A stretch of 64,000 bases of DNA from Vishniacozyma victoriae (Eukaryota > Basidiomycota > Tremellomycetes > Tremellales > Bulleribasidiaceae), in assembly GCA_017654735.1 (NCBI GenBank), contig JADPYG010000094.1, positions 110,937-174,936 of the forward strand. Direction: 5' to 3'. Position numbers and translations under genes: made by a program. Under the pieces are notes generated by a model. That model saw nothing but the letters and a program-made list of their open reading frames with translations, did no database searches and had not been told where the DNA came from. Shown here in pieces: positions 10,818 through 21,623 of this stretch; the stretch's first letter is position 1, and every line of letters begins with the position of its first letter.

Positions 10818-13468
10818 ATGCCCCCTTTTGTGGGTCTCAACAACATTGCGCCGGAAGGATTAGAGCCTCAAGTCGCAATCTTGCCCGACGTACCGGATAC
10901 AGCGGAACAATTTGGCGAGAAAGATGGACACTACGGGGACTCTGATAGTGGTGATGGGAAAGATATTGTTCCAGAGCTCGCTCGCAAAGTCACCGGTCCG
11001 GAGTTTTCGGACCTAGATCTAGATGATCCAGACAAGATCATTAAATCTGGAGCAGATGCTGCTCAATATATGCTGTCAGATCGTGATGATGGCGATCCAG
11101 CGGTCACTGTGAGGAGTATGGTGATTGGCACAGCCTTTGCTGCCTTTTACGCTTCCATCAGTCAGATTTACAAGGTGAATCATCTTGCTTACTAGCTAGC
11201 CAAAGCTAATGAATAGTTTAAACCGACTACTGCAACTATCGGTGGATCCTTCATTTGCTTGATCATTTGGTTCGCCGGTCGGACATGGGCTGCGGTGCTA
11301 CCTAGGGGTGATCGATTGGAAAAGAGGTGGAGAGAGAACAGCGAGAATCAAGATGCTCCATTATCTCGACGCATCAAGATCGCCAAACTATTCAACAACG
11401 GGCCATTCGGCCTGAAAGAGCACGCTGTGGCAGCTATCACCGCCAGCTCCGCTTCAAATGGAACGGCTTCGATCGAGGTCTTTACCACTCAGAATCTCTA
11501 CTATCCCGACAACCCTCTATCCCCTCTGCTCGTCATCCTAGCGACCCTCTCGATCGGTCTGTTTGGTTACGGACTCACAGGTCTCTTTCGTCCCCTAACC
11601 GTCGACAATGCCGAATCCGTCTATTGGTCCCAGATCCCCTTGCTCTCGCTCTTGCAAAACCTTCATTGGTCCGACCTACGAACTTCCAAGAAGTTGAGGT
11701 GGTTCTGGTACGCGTTTGGGTTCATGTCGATATACCAGATCATCCCTGGCTACATGTTTCCTTGGCTCAACTCGGTGTCGATTCCATGTCTCGCGGCCAT
11801 GCATGCTACCGGTGCAAAAGCATCCATACTCACCAACATATTCGGAGGTTCTTTGAATAACGAGGGACTTGGAATTCTGAACTTTAGTTTCGATTGGCAA
11901 TATGTGAGTACTCAACCAGTCAACGTGAGCTGACGTTCTAGATCACCTCGTTCTCGACGTCTCTACCATTGGTTCGACAGGCCAACTTGACCGTCGGTAT
12001 CCTGATTTGTTATGTCGCCATGATCGCAGTGTACTACGGCAACGCTTGGGGAGGACGCTCTTTACCCTTCATGTCCACTAGGTTACTGCAGCAGGATGGC
12101 TCGCCATATGTTGTCGCGTCCGTCTTTGATGCGGGTGTTTTGAACCGGGCCAAACTCGATGCGTATGGTCTTCCGTGGCTTACATCGACCTACACCTGGG
12201 CTTCTGTTGTCGGAAACATGGCTGTAAGCCGCCTCCCTCTTGATCTCGATTATATCACTGACATCCCAGATTGGCGCCCTGATCGGACATTGTATCTTCT
12301 TCTGGGGTCCACAAATCGTCAAGACCGTCAAGGATCTGCGACAAGGCGGTTCACCAGACCGACATCACCTGGCAATGAAGCGATACAAAGATACTCCTTG
12401 GTGGTGGTACACCATCATCATGGGTATTGCGTTTGTGTTTGGGCTGATCGTCGTTCTCAAGTCGAACGTTGGTCTCGGTGCTGGTGGATTCGTCGCTGCT
12501 CTCGCCGTAGGAGCTGTGATCGCACCTTTCGTAAGTGTTCAAATCACCAGAAATCCTCGAGAATCGCGAGATCTCACGCTGATCGTTGTAGAGTGCTATT
12601 CTTTGGGCATTGCAACCAACCAGTTGTGTAAGATGCTTGGTGGTGTGATCATTCCTGGCCATCCGCTGGGTAATCTGTACTTTACTGCTTGGTCGCACAG
12701 CGTCATTTCGCAGAGTCTTAACTTAGCCGGTGATCTGAAGCTTGGCTCTTACCGTAAGTCTCACACCGCCTCTACCGTTGGCTAAGAGCTCACAAACTAG
12801 TCAAGATCCCATACCGAACGATGTTCTTGACCCAGATCTGGGGCACAGTATTTGGCGCCTTTATCAATTACGTCGTCATGATCTCTATCGTCAATCAGCA
12901 CCGAGACTTGCTGCTCAACTCGAACGGTAACTACGCCTGGAGTGGAGCGTACTTCCAATCCCTCAATAATCAAGCTACAACCTGGGCATTATCGGCCGAT
13001 TTGTATTCTGCAGGAAGTCGATACATCTTGTTCCCGTTGGGTTAGCGCTCGAGTTTGCCGCTGTGTTCTTGCACCGAGTCATTGTTCACATAAGCTTGCC
13101 CAATTGCCGCTGAGAATCGAGCTGATCGATAGTTCAAACCATACATCCGCGGCTTTGATCTTAGGGACATCAATCTTCCAACCCTAACCGTCTACTCTGG
13201 TCTCCTCGGTTTCCAGCAAACTCAAACATCGCCAGTCTCGAGTATCATCTGTTCGGGTCTATTTGTTCAATACTATCTCCGAAACTATCGACCTAGAATC
13301 TTCAAGGATTACTCTTATCTGGTCACAGCTGCTTTGGATGGTGGAAGTTTACTTTGTATTTTCATCCTGTCGTTTGCGGTCTTTGGCGCTGCTGGATCAC
13401 CACACCCGTTCCCAAATTGGTGGGGTAATGCCGAGGGGTATCCAGACCACTGCCCTCAGAAAGAGTAG
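10818..13468 (+). pseudogene. OPT oligopeptide transporter with a frameshift and a lost splice donor
   Basis: An oligopeptide/peptide-metal transporter (OPT family) of about 14 helices. A long acidic N-terminus (from MPPFVGLNNIAPEGLEP) precedes the core. Hallmarks include QNLHWSDLRTSKKLRWFWYA, PWLNSVSIPCLAAMHATGAK, IFGGSLNNEGLGILNFSFDW, the HPLGNLYFTAWSHSVISQSL block and LKIPYRTMFLTQIWGTVFGA. The first six exons splice cleanly. At about 13033, after SRYILFP, the frame hits TAG, while the next frame continues family sequence (VGLALEFAAVFLHRV). One missing base explains this. The next intron (13090-13132) begins ATAAGC instead of GTAAGC yet ends AG in the correct phase before FKPYIRGFDLRDINLP. 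The last exon then runs intact to TAG at 13466-13468. Either the allele is decaying or one lesion is an assembly error. Confidence 0.8.
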
Positions 13469-13645
13469 TATGTGGTGATTTGGCATCGAGAATCGTTCCA
13501 GGATATATTACAATATGCATGCCTTTCCCACACTCTGCCCAATTTAGATCCAGCGGCGCGCCTGGCCCACTCAATACGCCATTCCAATATACATGGACAT
13601 TGGATTCTTACGTTCACCCAACTTCCCCGCGCTCCGCAGCGAACC

Positions 13646-15310
13646 CTAGACCTTCTCGATATCCTCAGATCTCTCGTCCTCGTGCTTTTCATTGTATGAT
13701 AACCCCTCAGGATGAGCTTGCGCGCTAGGTAAGACGGCGCTGGGACCATCGAAAATCTCGGCGACTTCCTCCAACATACGCCCTTTGGTTTCTGGATAAA
13801 AGAAGTAGATACAGATGATCGAGACGATCAAGACACCAATGTAGACGAAATAGTATTTCCAAGCAAGTGCTTCAAGGGCGATGGGGTTAACGTATTGATT
13901 GAAGAACAAAGCGCCGTAGATGAAGAAATTGGATACGGCGAGTCCTTGAGCCCGTAGAGCGAATGGGAGGATTTCGAGGACGTATGATACGGTGAGACCG
14001 GTAAAGGCGATGTCGTAGAATCCAAAGTATATGAATAGGAACGCCATGACAGCTCGCCCTGCTGCAACGGCTTCGGTTTTCGCATAAACGGCGGAACAGG
14101 CGGTGATGACGATGAAAGATGCAAGCATACCACAAGCCGAAGTAAGCCAGAGAAAACGTCGGCCGAGTTTTTCGGAAGCCAAGGAACCTGCTACAGCAGC
14201 CAGCCAATTGAAGATTTGGAGACCGCCGTTGAAACCAGCCTGTGAAGAAGGGTCGGTGATACCGACGGACGTAAGAATCTTGGCCAGGTAATACGAGATG
14301 ATACCGTTTCCCACCCACTGGGAGAAGAAGGCCACACACTAGAGCAAGTCAGCAGAGTCTCAACCATTGGTTGGGGTTTACTAACAATCAGAATCAAAAG
14401 TCGGTGCCTATTGCCCTTGGTCTTAGTCAAAGTCCAAACATTGACATTGGCAGTGGCGGCCCGTTCCGCGGCGATGGCTTCTTTGATCTCTTGATATTCG
14501 AAGTTGACAAGCTCGTCGTTTTCGTCACCGTTTCCGTGATACTTGGCTAGAACGCGCAAAGCCTTCTCCTCTTGACCTTTGCTGATAAGCCATCGAGGGG
14601 ATTCCTCGCAGAACCAAAGGCCAACCAGCTGTATAGCGCAGGGAACGGCTTGAATCAAGCAGCAAATTCGCCATGACCAAGATGATGCAATGTTGAGAGC
14701 ACCGAATGTGGTCCAGGCCGCGATAATTGATCCGATGTACCAGCAAGTGTTGATGAGAGCAGTCGCTTGGGCCCGGTTTCGGGGATGCGCGACCTCGGCG
14801 ACAAGAGGCCCTCCTCCGATACCTTGGAAAGAAGCGCCGAGACCCACTACCAATCGTCCACCGAGCATTGCGTTACCGCCAGTGGTGAAAGTCTGTACCA
14901 TGGAGCCGGCGATGATAATTGTAGCACCGCAAGCGATGGCAGCTCTTCGACCATACTTGTCGGCGACCCAAGGAGCGGGAACGACACCGATGAGCGCTCC
15001 CAAAGAATACGCAGCAGATATGATGCCAAGCTTGTTTCCATCAGGGTTGTCGATGGCAGTCACGAAGCGCGGGTTTGATAAAAGACCATTCATGAGTGAC
15101 CCATCGTATCCTGAAGACATTAGTGGGTGTACATGAGGGTGTACCGCGCAGGCGGAGAGAAGGTTTACCTCCGTTGATTGTACCCGCGAATCCAACACCG
15201 ATCGCAACAGCCAGCTTTCGCATCCCAGCGTCCTGCCACCACCAGGCAGCCGCATTGTTTTGCAATGTGCTATAGTGAGAAGGAGCAACGTCTCCGCCGA
15301 AGAGCCTCAT
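13646..15310 (-). CDS. MFS sugar transporter, lactose-permease-like
   Basis: A plasma-membrane sugar symporter in three exons (15310-15169, 15115-14386, 14342-13646 approximately). It starts MRLFGGDVAPSHYSTLQNNA, and helix 1 crosses the first intron (TINGG/YDGSLMNGLLSNPRF). Further signs are GALIGVVPAPWVADKYGRRA, GASFQGIGGGPLVAEVAHPR, CEESPRWLISKGQEEKALRV, AFFSQWVGNGIISYYLAKIL, LPFALRAQGLAVSNFFIYGA and YFFYPETKGRMLEEVAEIFD. These resemble the Lac12/cellobiose-permease branch of fungal MFS sugar carriers. Introns use GTAAAC and GTTAGT donors. The gene is intact. Its upstream region carries a tandem repeat with inverted CGG/CCG arms, suggesting control by a zinc-cluster regulator (inference). 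Confidence 0.92.
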
Positions 15311-15489
15311 TATACAGTTGTATGTTGGTATGAGGGAGTGAAGGTGTGCGTGAGAGACAGGTAAGGAGATGGGGCAGTCAGTCTCCCCAGGTGCCAGGTT
15401 ATATAGCTTCGCGCAAGCAATACGGCTTTTCCATCACCGGAATTATTCGCTCAATCTGAATGCCGGCCCGACCCCAGCTTAGAACATAT

Positions 15490-15790
15490 GGAGCCCAAAT
15501 GGTCGGTCCAAGCCCTGTCTGGGACCGTTTGATCAGCGTATGGAGCGGAGAAACACGACGGGGGCGGCGTTGAACCGATAAATATCCGCTGCTGGGAACA
15601 CCTACCCATCCGACAAGTCCCCGCAACGCCCCCTAATTAGGAACACCTGGAGCCCTATTGCTCGGTGAAAGACCTGTCTGGCCGAGTAATCCGCACGTCG
15701 AGCGGAGCAGCACGTCGCAGGCGGCATTTAACCAATAAATAATGATATTCTGGAACACCTCATTCTTCCGACAAGTCCCCGTTATTTGAA
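15490..15790. repeat. Diverged tandem duplication, about 158-bp unit, two copies
   Basis: Unit A begins near 15490 and unit B near 15649. Landmarks repeat with a 158-159 bp offset: GGAGCCC at 15490 and 15649, CCTGTCTGG near 15514 and 15673, GAGCGGAG, AAC(C)AATAAAT-like AT stretches, GGAACACCT, and CCGACAAGTCCCCG at 15610 and 15768. Identity is well below 100 percent, so the duplication is old. In both units the CCTGTCTGG core lies between inverted arms: CGGTCC..GGACCG at 15504-15527 in A, CTCGG..CCGAG at 15661-15686 in B. It sits 180-480 bp upstream of the permease start at 15310. Confidence 0.75.
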
Positions 15791-15794
15791 ACAA

Positions 15795-15814
15795 ATTGGT
15801 CCCGGTCGACCAAT
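15795..15814. promoter_or_regulatory. Perfect 7-bp inverted repeat ATTGGTC/GACCAAT
   Basis: ATTGGTC at 15795-15801 and GACCAAT at 15808-15814 are separated by CCGGTC. The site follows directly after the second tandem-repeat unit. It contains ATTGG, the reverse complement of the CCAAT box, on both arms. A binding role is inferred. Confidence 0.45.
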
Positions 15815-16972
15815 ACGTACCTCTTGCCCCCGGCGCAGGAACTATACGTCGAGCATACCGCTTGGCTCGGGCCGAGGGGGATGATTCACTCAGTGCTCTT
15901 TATGCGTCTATGGTGAAAGTTGGGTCTCAATGACCTTTCTAACCCCAAGGAAACTCCGAGGTCCATCCGAGTGTTCTATTTCCATCCCATTGTCCTCTCC
16001 AGTTGTTCATTTCAAATCGGGTTGTCGGTCCCAACACGTCGCAAGGGCCGTGCGGACATCGACAGCTTCTTGCGGGGTGTGACCGAATCACAACATGTAC
16101 CGGCCAGGTTTGTGGGAGCTACCCATGCAGAAGAAGAGCTTTACTATTTTTGTGCAGGGCTTCACATTGTTCAAAGATCCGTCACGAGGTGAGGTTGACA
16201 GCGACACCAGTATCTTCTCTGGCTTGAATGCCCCACACACCATGAACACATTAACTTATTACTCTATTCAAACGCCCGGTCTCGCTCTTGCTGAGCTGAG
16301 GACCGGAGCCTTTGGCTCCAGACGACATTTCTGACATGTGTATGTCGCTGGCTCAATCTAAATTGCCCATGCTTCGCGTATAGCTAGATCTGCGCGATGC
16401 AGCTAGATGCTCGTGAATTGAGGAGTCTGGTTTCTCATCTAGAGATATCGAAACATTTTCCAGGATCGGTCAAGTGCCCTCTTTTGCAGGCATACGATAA
16501 AAGGAAAGCGATACTTGAGAAGCCCAAGAATACTATCACACTCAATACTCATGTCCCACACTGCCGGTTCGGTGGAGAGGAAATGACGCGGCCAAGTGCA
16601 ATGATAGATGATGTAGGCAATGTAGGCAATGTAGCCTGGATCATCTTTGCTGACGCGAGGTGAATGCAGGCTGGATGATGCATGACACAAATTGAGGAAT
16701 GATGACGGGTGATTGGCAGCCAAAAAGAGCCATGGATCATGCGGGTTATCTTTATCTGCGTGCCCCTAAATTGCTCAGAAAGGAGATCAGGGAAAGGAAA
16801 CAGAGGTTAAACGCAGGGTTCCCGATTGGGGTAATTTGGTGCATGCATTGGCGCGTTGATCCGATACGTGAGATCCACAGAGGAGGCTCAGGGATCATTC
16901 GGGTATCGGCAACGTCCGCAACCTATATATGCCATCAACACAGATCGGAGGTATCGTTGTCATCAGTACATC

Positions 16973-18162
16973 ATGGACGACTATGGACCTCGAGACTTGG
17001 TGGGTTATGGGCCAAACACCCCAGAGTGAGTTCGACCAGTCCTTAGTCAGCTAGCAGATTGATCAGGTAGCCCAAAATGGCCCGGCGGTGCAAAGATCGC
17101 GATTCAGATTGTGCTCAATTACGGTACGCGCTTCTTTTGACTAGACGCTTACTGGCAGAGGAGGGCTCGGAGAGTACGATTGTAAATGGCGATTCTGGGT
17201 CGGAGAAGCTGGCCAGTGAGCTGGGCCCGAGCTGTCAGAGTCTTGAAGGGACGCGGAATGTGAACATCGAATCACTATATGAGGTAAGTCGTGCTGGATA
17301 GGACGATACTGAGACGTCAGTATGGATCACGAGCTGGTGTTTGGAGGATACTGAGACTCTTGAAAGAGTATGATATCAAGTGTACGAGCTATATGGTCGG
17401 CCAGGCATTGTTGCAGAACCCTCAAGTCGGCGAATGGATGGTCAAGGAGGGGCACGAAGTCGCCAGGTGAGTCGCGTTTGTCTGCAAGTGATGCGCTGGC
17501 TGATGTCAGTCATGGCTGGCGATGGGTGGATAGAAGCGGCTGGACTCCTGAGGAAGAGGTGGAGAATGTTAAAAAGGCGATCAATGGTGAGAGTCCCACT
17601 CGGCAAGGTCTGATAATCTAGCCATACGCGACATCACTGGAAAGCCTCCTGTAGGGTGGTATTACGGGATGGTTCAGAGCAAGGCTGGCGTCCGATCTCG
17701 AGCACTTGTCGCCAAGACATTCGCAGAAGAAGGCCTCCCGTTGAAATACTACTCGGACGACTACAGTGATGACCTACCGCACTGGATCGAGAGCCCTCAC
17801 GCAAAAGAAGAAGGGCTGCTAGTGGTTCCTTACGCGTAAGTCGGGTATCTCGGCATCCCACTCACCTCAGTCTCGATACAAACGACTACAAGGATGGAGA
17901 TCATAACGCATTCCTCTCGCCCGATAACTTTGCGTCCTACCTGATTGGAGCATTTGATGAGCTATATCACGAGGGCAAGGCGGGATCGCCAAAGATGATG
18001 TCTGTCGGTTTACATGCCCGGCTGGTAGGGCGACCGGGACGTTTGGCAGGCTTTAGAAATTTAATCGAACACGCAAAGAAACATGACGGAGTTTGGTTTG
18101 CAACTCGAGAAGAGATAGCGGACCACTGGGCCAAGGTTCATCCATACAAGCCAGGAAAATGA
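16973..18162 (+). CDS. Polysaccharide deacetylase family protein, PuuE allantoinase-like
   Basis: A NodB-fold (CE4 superfamily) hydrolase of the PuuE/SpCDA1 branch. Bacterial members hydrolyse allantoin in purine breakdown, and the S. pombe relative is called a chitin deacetylase. About seven exons splice in frame. Signature blocks: RDLVGYGPNTPDPKWPGGAK, IAIQIVLNYEEGSE, TSYMVGQALLQNPQVGEWMV, GHEVASHGWRWVD, GWYYGMVQSKAGVRSRALVA, PYALDTNDYKDGDHNAFLSP and SVGLHARLVGRPGRLAGFRN. There is no signal peptide, so a cytosolic metabolic role is more likely than wall chitin deacetylation. The first intron acceptor is best placed at GGTAG (about 17064), giving the conserved PKWPGGAK; the earlier AG would create a stop. 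The gene looks intact. Confidence 0.87.
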
Positions 18163-18705
18163 TGTATGTTGGCTGTGACAGGGCATAGGCCCTTATCTCT
18201 GCCTCACATATTCGGGTTTGTAAGCATGCATTCGGCCTGTTGTACGAGGACAGTCATGGGGAGCCTATCGATCTCGAGACTGGAAGGGTCTTAGGCGAAT
18301 AGGAAGCCGCTTAGCCAGAGAGATCAAGTCGAGCTCGTGAACGATCGTGGATGATGAATATGGAGCGGCTGAATTAATCATCAGGAATGACTTCTGGGGA
18401 TAATTTGGCAATTGAGGACATCCTGAGCGCTGCCAATTGGCCAAAGTATTCATAAGGTGCACTATGGAAGAATCGAATACCGAGAGAGCCGGGCATTTGG
18501 GAGCCAGTATCGGGCTAATCCGTAACGCGGCGGCCGAGACTGCGACGGTACCGGCTATGATAAAGCAGATACAGAGAATCCAAACTCTTCACCCCGTCGC
18601 GCACCGTCACGTCGCATCTCGTATTCAATACACCCATTCAGCTCGTGGAAGGGACCAAATCAGCTTTCAATACCTCCTCGACCGCCCTTCCGCCGAAAGA
18701 TAATA

Positions 18706-19482
18706 ATGGGTCCGAAACTCGTTGCGCTCGGTTCATCCTTTGCGTCCGGTCCCGGCCTCAAGCCCTACAGAAACACCGAAGCGATGCGTTCCGAGCGCAA
18801 CTACGCTTCCTTGTTGGCCAAGCACATTGATGCAGATCTGTTTGATCTCACTTCTGGTGGATCCACCCTACTCAACATCATCGAGGAACCTCAGGGCTCG
18901 CTCCCGCCCCAGATTGAGGGTATTCCGCCCGATGCCGATATCATCACCATCACTTCTGGAGGTAACGACATGGCTTACGTGGGACGGATCGCGCTGGAGT
19001 CTGCGTCTGCGAGCTGGCTTACTTGGCCCCTGGCTCGGTTGTATGAGGGACGCATTCAAGACAATGACATGGACGAGGAAAAACTCGTAGCTCGGTTACG
19101 TCACGTGATAGCGCAGATCAGACGTCGAGCACCCCAAGCACAAATCATCCTGGTCGAATACCTCACATTGATCGGCTCCCACTATCGTCCTGATATCGAC
19201 GGTCCCCTGAATCCAGTGCAAGCCGAAGCGGCTCAGCAGAGAGCAGCGATGCTTCAGAGGGTCTACGCCAAAGCAGCCAAAGACCAAGATCGATGCAGCG
19301 TCCTTCCGGTGGCCGAGCGCAGCATGAAGCATGGAGTCGGGCGTCCAGAGCCGTGGGTCACGGGATACAGCCTGGGAATGATGTTTGGCGGATCGACTCC
19401 ATGGCACCCAAACGCTCTGGGAATGGAAGAAATAGCTAAGATACTTCATACATACCTACAGGTACGCGTTCACGATGATTGA
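18706..19482 (+). CDS. GDSL/SGNH-family hydrolase
   Basis: A single open frame of 258 codons from MGPKLVALGSSFASGPGLKP. Block I is GSSFASGP with the nucleophile serine, block III is TSGGNDMAY with the oxyanion-hole Gly/Asn, and block V is PWHPNALGM with the catalytic Asp-His-like end (the acid may differ). This is the SGNH lipase/esterase fold. No signal peptide is apparent, so it is probably intracellular. A GTACGC donor near the end (19462) could splice to an AG at about 19519 and extend the tail, which I cannot decide. Its substrate is unknown. It is preceded by a 540-bp gap after the deacetylase-like gene and lies in the same direction. Confidence 0.85.
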   Translation: MGPKLVALGSSFASGPGLKPYRNTEAMRSERNYASLLAKHIDADLFDLTSGGSTLLNIIEEPQGSLPPQIEGIPPDADIITITSGGNDMAYVGRIALESASASWLTWPLARLYEGRIQDNDMDEEKLVARLRHVIAQIRRRAPQAQIILVEYLTLIGSHYRPDIDGPLNPVQAEAAQQRAAMLQRVYAKAAKDQDRCSVLPVAERSMKHGVGRPEPWVTGYSLGMMFGGSTPWHPNALGMEEIAKILHTYLQVRVHDD

Positions 19483-20014
19483 GTATTAGCTACTTGGCTC
19501 GCGACTTGGTAATAGATTGCAGATCACTGGATTAGAGTATATCGAGACAAAGCATGAGCCTCAAGTGCGTGTACCGAGTGGCTACCGCAGAGAAGGAAAG
19601 AACTGCAGTGGGGGGATTGAGTCCAGACAGCGAGACCTGGATGTGAGATGCTTCAGTATCGCTCGAATGATGCAGCTCAGACACCCCTCTCAAGCAAGGA
19701 TGCACATAGCGTTTCAAAGTCGCTATGGGGAACCGGGATCATGATGACATTGCGCGAGAACCAAACGCGTCTGACTCGTTGTGTATTGCTCTGTGATCTA
19801 TACCTTACGTTATACCCTTCCCAAGTCTCTAAGTCTTGACCACTATGCCCATATCAACTCTGGTTGGCAGAGATGCAGATCCATAAAGCGCTGCTTACAT
19901 CCCTCGCGCCCGGGGATGACCGATGACCGATGACCGGCCAAGGAACGATTAGTTGGTTCGACAATAACCACCTTCCCTCTTCCACCTCCTACTTTCCTAC
20001 GCTCAATTTCACCA
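19483..20014. other. Intergenic region
   Basis: About 530 bp. A frame at 19517-19744 could be an alternative last exon of the upstream GDSL gene but has no recognisable domain. ATGACCG repeats three times at 19917-19936 (GATGACCGATGACCGATGAC), just upstream of the NAPE-PLD-like gene. Confidence 0.45.
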
Positions 20015-21560
20015 TGACAACGGCGCCCACGGTTCTGAATCCTAGGGATGGAGAGAAGGCAGTGAGGGGTACTCATTGGGTGGATGGATCAGGTCAAAAC
20101 TTCAGGAATCCATGGCCTTCTTTTCAGGATCGAGTGAGTGTTGAAACGTCTAGGGCTCACCTGTATGCAGTTGCTCACGTTGTAGTCATTCTGGTCTTTG
20201 GCATCGGTGAGTGCCTAGCTTGGCTCTCATGAGAGGTGCTGACGGCTCTCAGTTCGTCTTCAAGGTCCGTTAAGGCCCAGATACCATAGTACCCGGACTT
20301 ACAGATCAGAGCGCTATCGTTGGAGGCGGAGACGCATCGGATCCATCCTCAATCCCAATCGTCAAACCCACATTCGGAGTACCTGGAGACTTCAACAAGA
20401 TCAAGTCGACATGGCTAGGCCATGCTGCATTCCTGCTCGAACTCCCGTCGGTAACGGAACGAGAAGGATCGAGGGGTTTGACGCTCCTATGTGATCCGGT
20501 CTTTTCTCAGCGATGTAGCCCTGTCCAGGTAGCAGGACCTGCACCAAGAGTGACTCGTGAGTGAGATTCTCTTCTACTCTGGTCTTAGCTGACAGACAGC
20601 ACCTCCGGCCAAGGTATCTGAGCTTCCGGAAGTGGACGTACTGGTGAGTTCCACTGCGCTACCTAACGAGATGAGATCTTGGCTGACTAGTAGCTCATCT
20701 CACACAACCACTATGATCACTGTGATCTCCCTACCCTCAAAGACATCTATACCAAGCACTCTGATCGACCACCTTACCTCTTTATCCCCCTCGCCAACAG
20801 CCATACGCTCAAGGGTACCGTACCGTCGGATCGCGTCATTGAGATGGACTGGTGGGATGAGAGGATTATCGAGGTAGAGGGGAAGGGGAGAGCTAGAGTC
20901 ACATGCAGTAGGTCTCCCCCTCTCTTCGGGTCGAGTCTATGCCGATGAACAGCACCATGTCAGCACTTTTGTGCAAGAACGCCATTCGACAAGAATCATG
21001 CTCTTTGGTCGTCATGGACTATTCAAGGATTAGACGAGGCTGGCAAGACCAAGGGATCAGTAAGTTCAAGATCCACATACCAAGGTAGCTGGGCTGATAT
21101 CTAGATATGGTTTGGAGGGGATACTGGTAAAATATTCCAACTTAGCCATGATGATGCTGACATCCAGGCTACTGCTCTACCGACAAGGAGGATCATAAAC
21201 TCGATACATCTCTACCTGTCTGCCCGGCATTCAAAGAAATTGGCAAGCGACTCGGGCCATTCGATCTCGCTCTCATTCCCATCGGCGCGTATGCTCCCCG
21301 CCTTCAAATGTCACCTATCCACAACGCACCCATCGATGCTGTCAGGATGTTTAAGGATCTCGTGAGTCTACCAATACGTATGGAGCTGATGGTAGAACGC
21401 GAAGAAGGCTATCGGAATGCACTGGGGAACTTGGAAGATGGCGTTCGACCCCGTCGATGAGCCTCCCAAGAAGCTTGCCGAGGCGAGAGAGGTGATGGGT
21501 ATTTCTGAGGAAGAGTTTGGAGTTTGCGCTCTGGGAGAGACCAAGACGTATGTAGTATGA
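20015..21560 (+). CDS. N-acyl-phosphatidylethanolamine phospholipase D-like metallo-hydrolase
   Basis: A metallo-beta-lactamase-fold enzyme of the NAPE-PLD family, which cleaves N-acyl-phosphatidylethanolamines to N-acylethanolamines and phosphatidic acid. About ten exons splice in frame from [20 protein letters not shown]. Motifs: [11 protein letters not shown] near the N-terminus, [34 protein letters not shown], the zinc site [69 protein letters not shown] and [20 protein letters not shown]. All metal-binding His/Asp residues of HxHxDH are present. The acceptor before SAIVGGGD is best placed at about 20308 to keep frame. The gene is intact and probably membrane-associated in the cytosol. 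Confidence 0.9.
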
Positions 21561-21623
21561 GATGAGATATGATGGTATGTAAGCCCAAACTTGTCTCAGA
21601 TCTTCGCTAGCGTGTTCCTCATA

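Larger units (their letters stand above)
15311..16972. other. Long divergent intergenic region
   Basis: 1.66 kb separates the permease from the deacetylase-like gene. The part next to the permease holds the 158-bp tandem repeat and inverted repeats listed separately. The remainder (about 15900-16900) has only short frames without family signature and a small repeat of TGTAGGCAA at 16612-16630. A TATATAT stretch near 16923 is about 50 bp before the deacetylase-like start. Confidence 0.55.

Noticed and set aside
14690..15136. 148-codon plus-strand frame
   Set aside because: It is the antisense image of the permease second exon.
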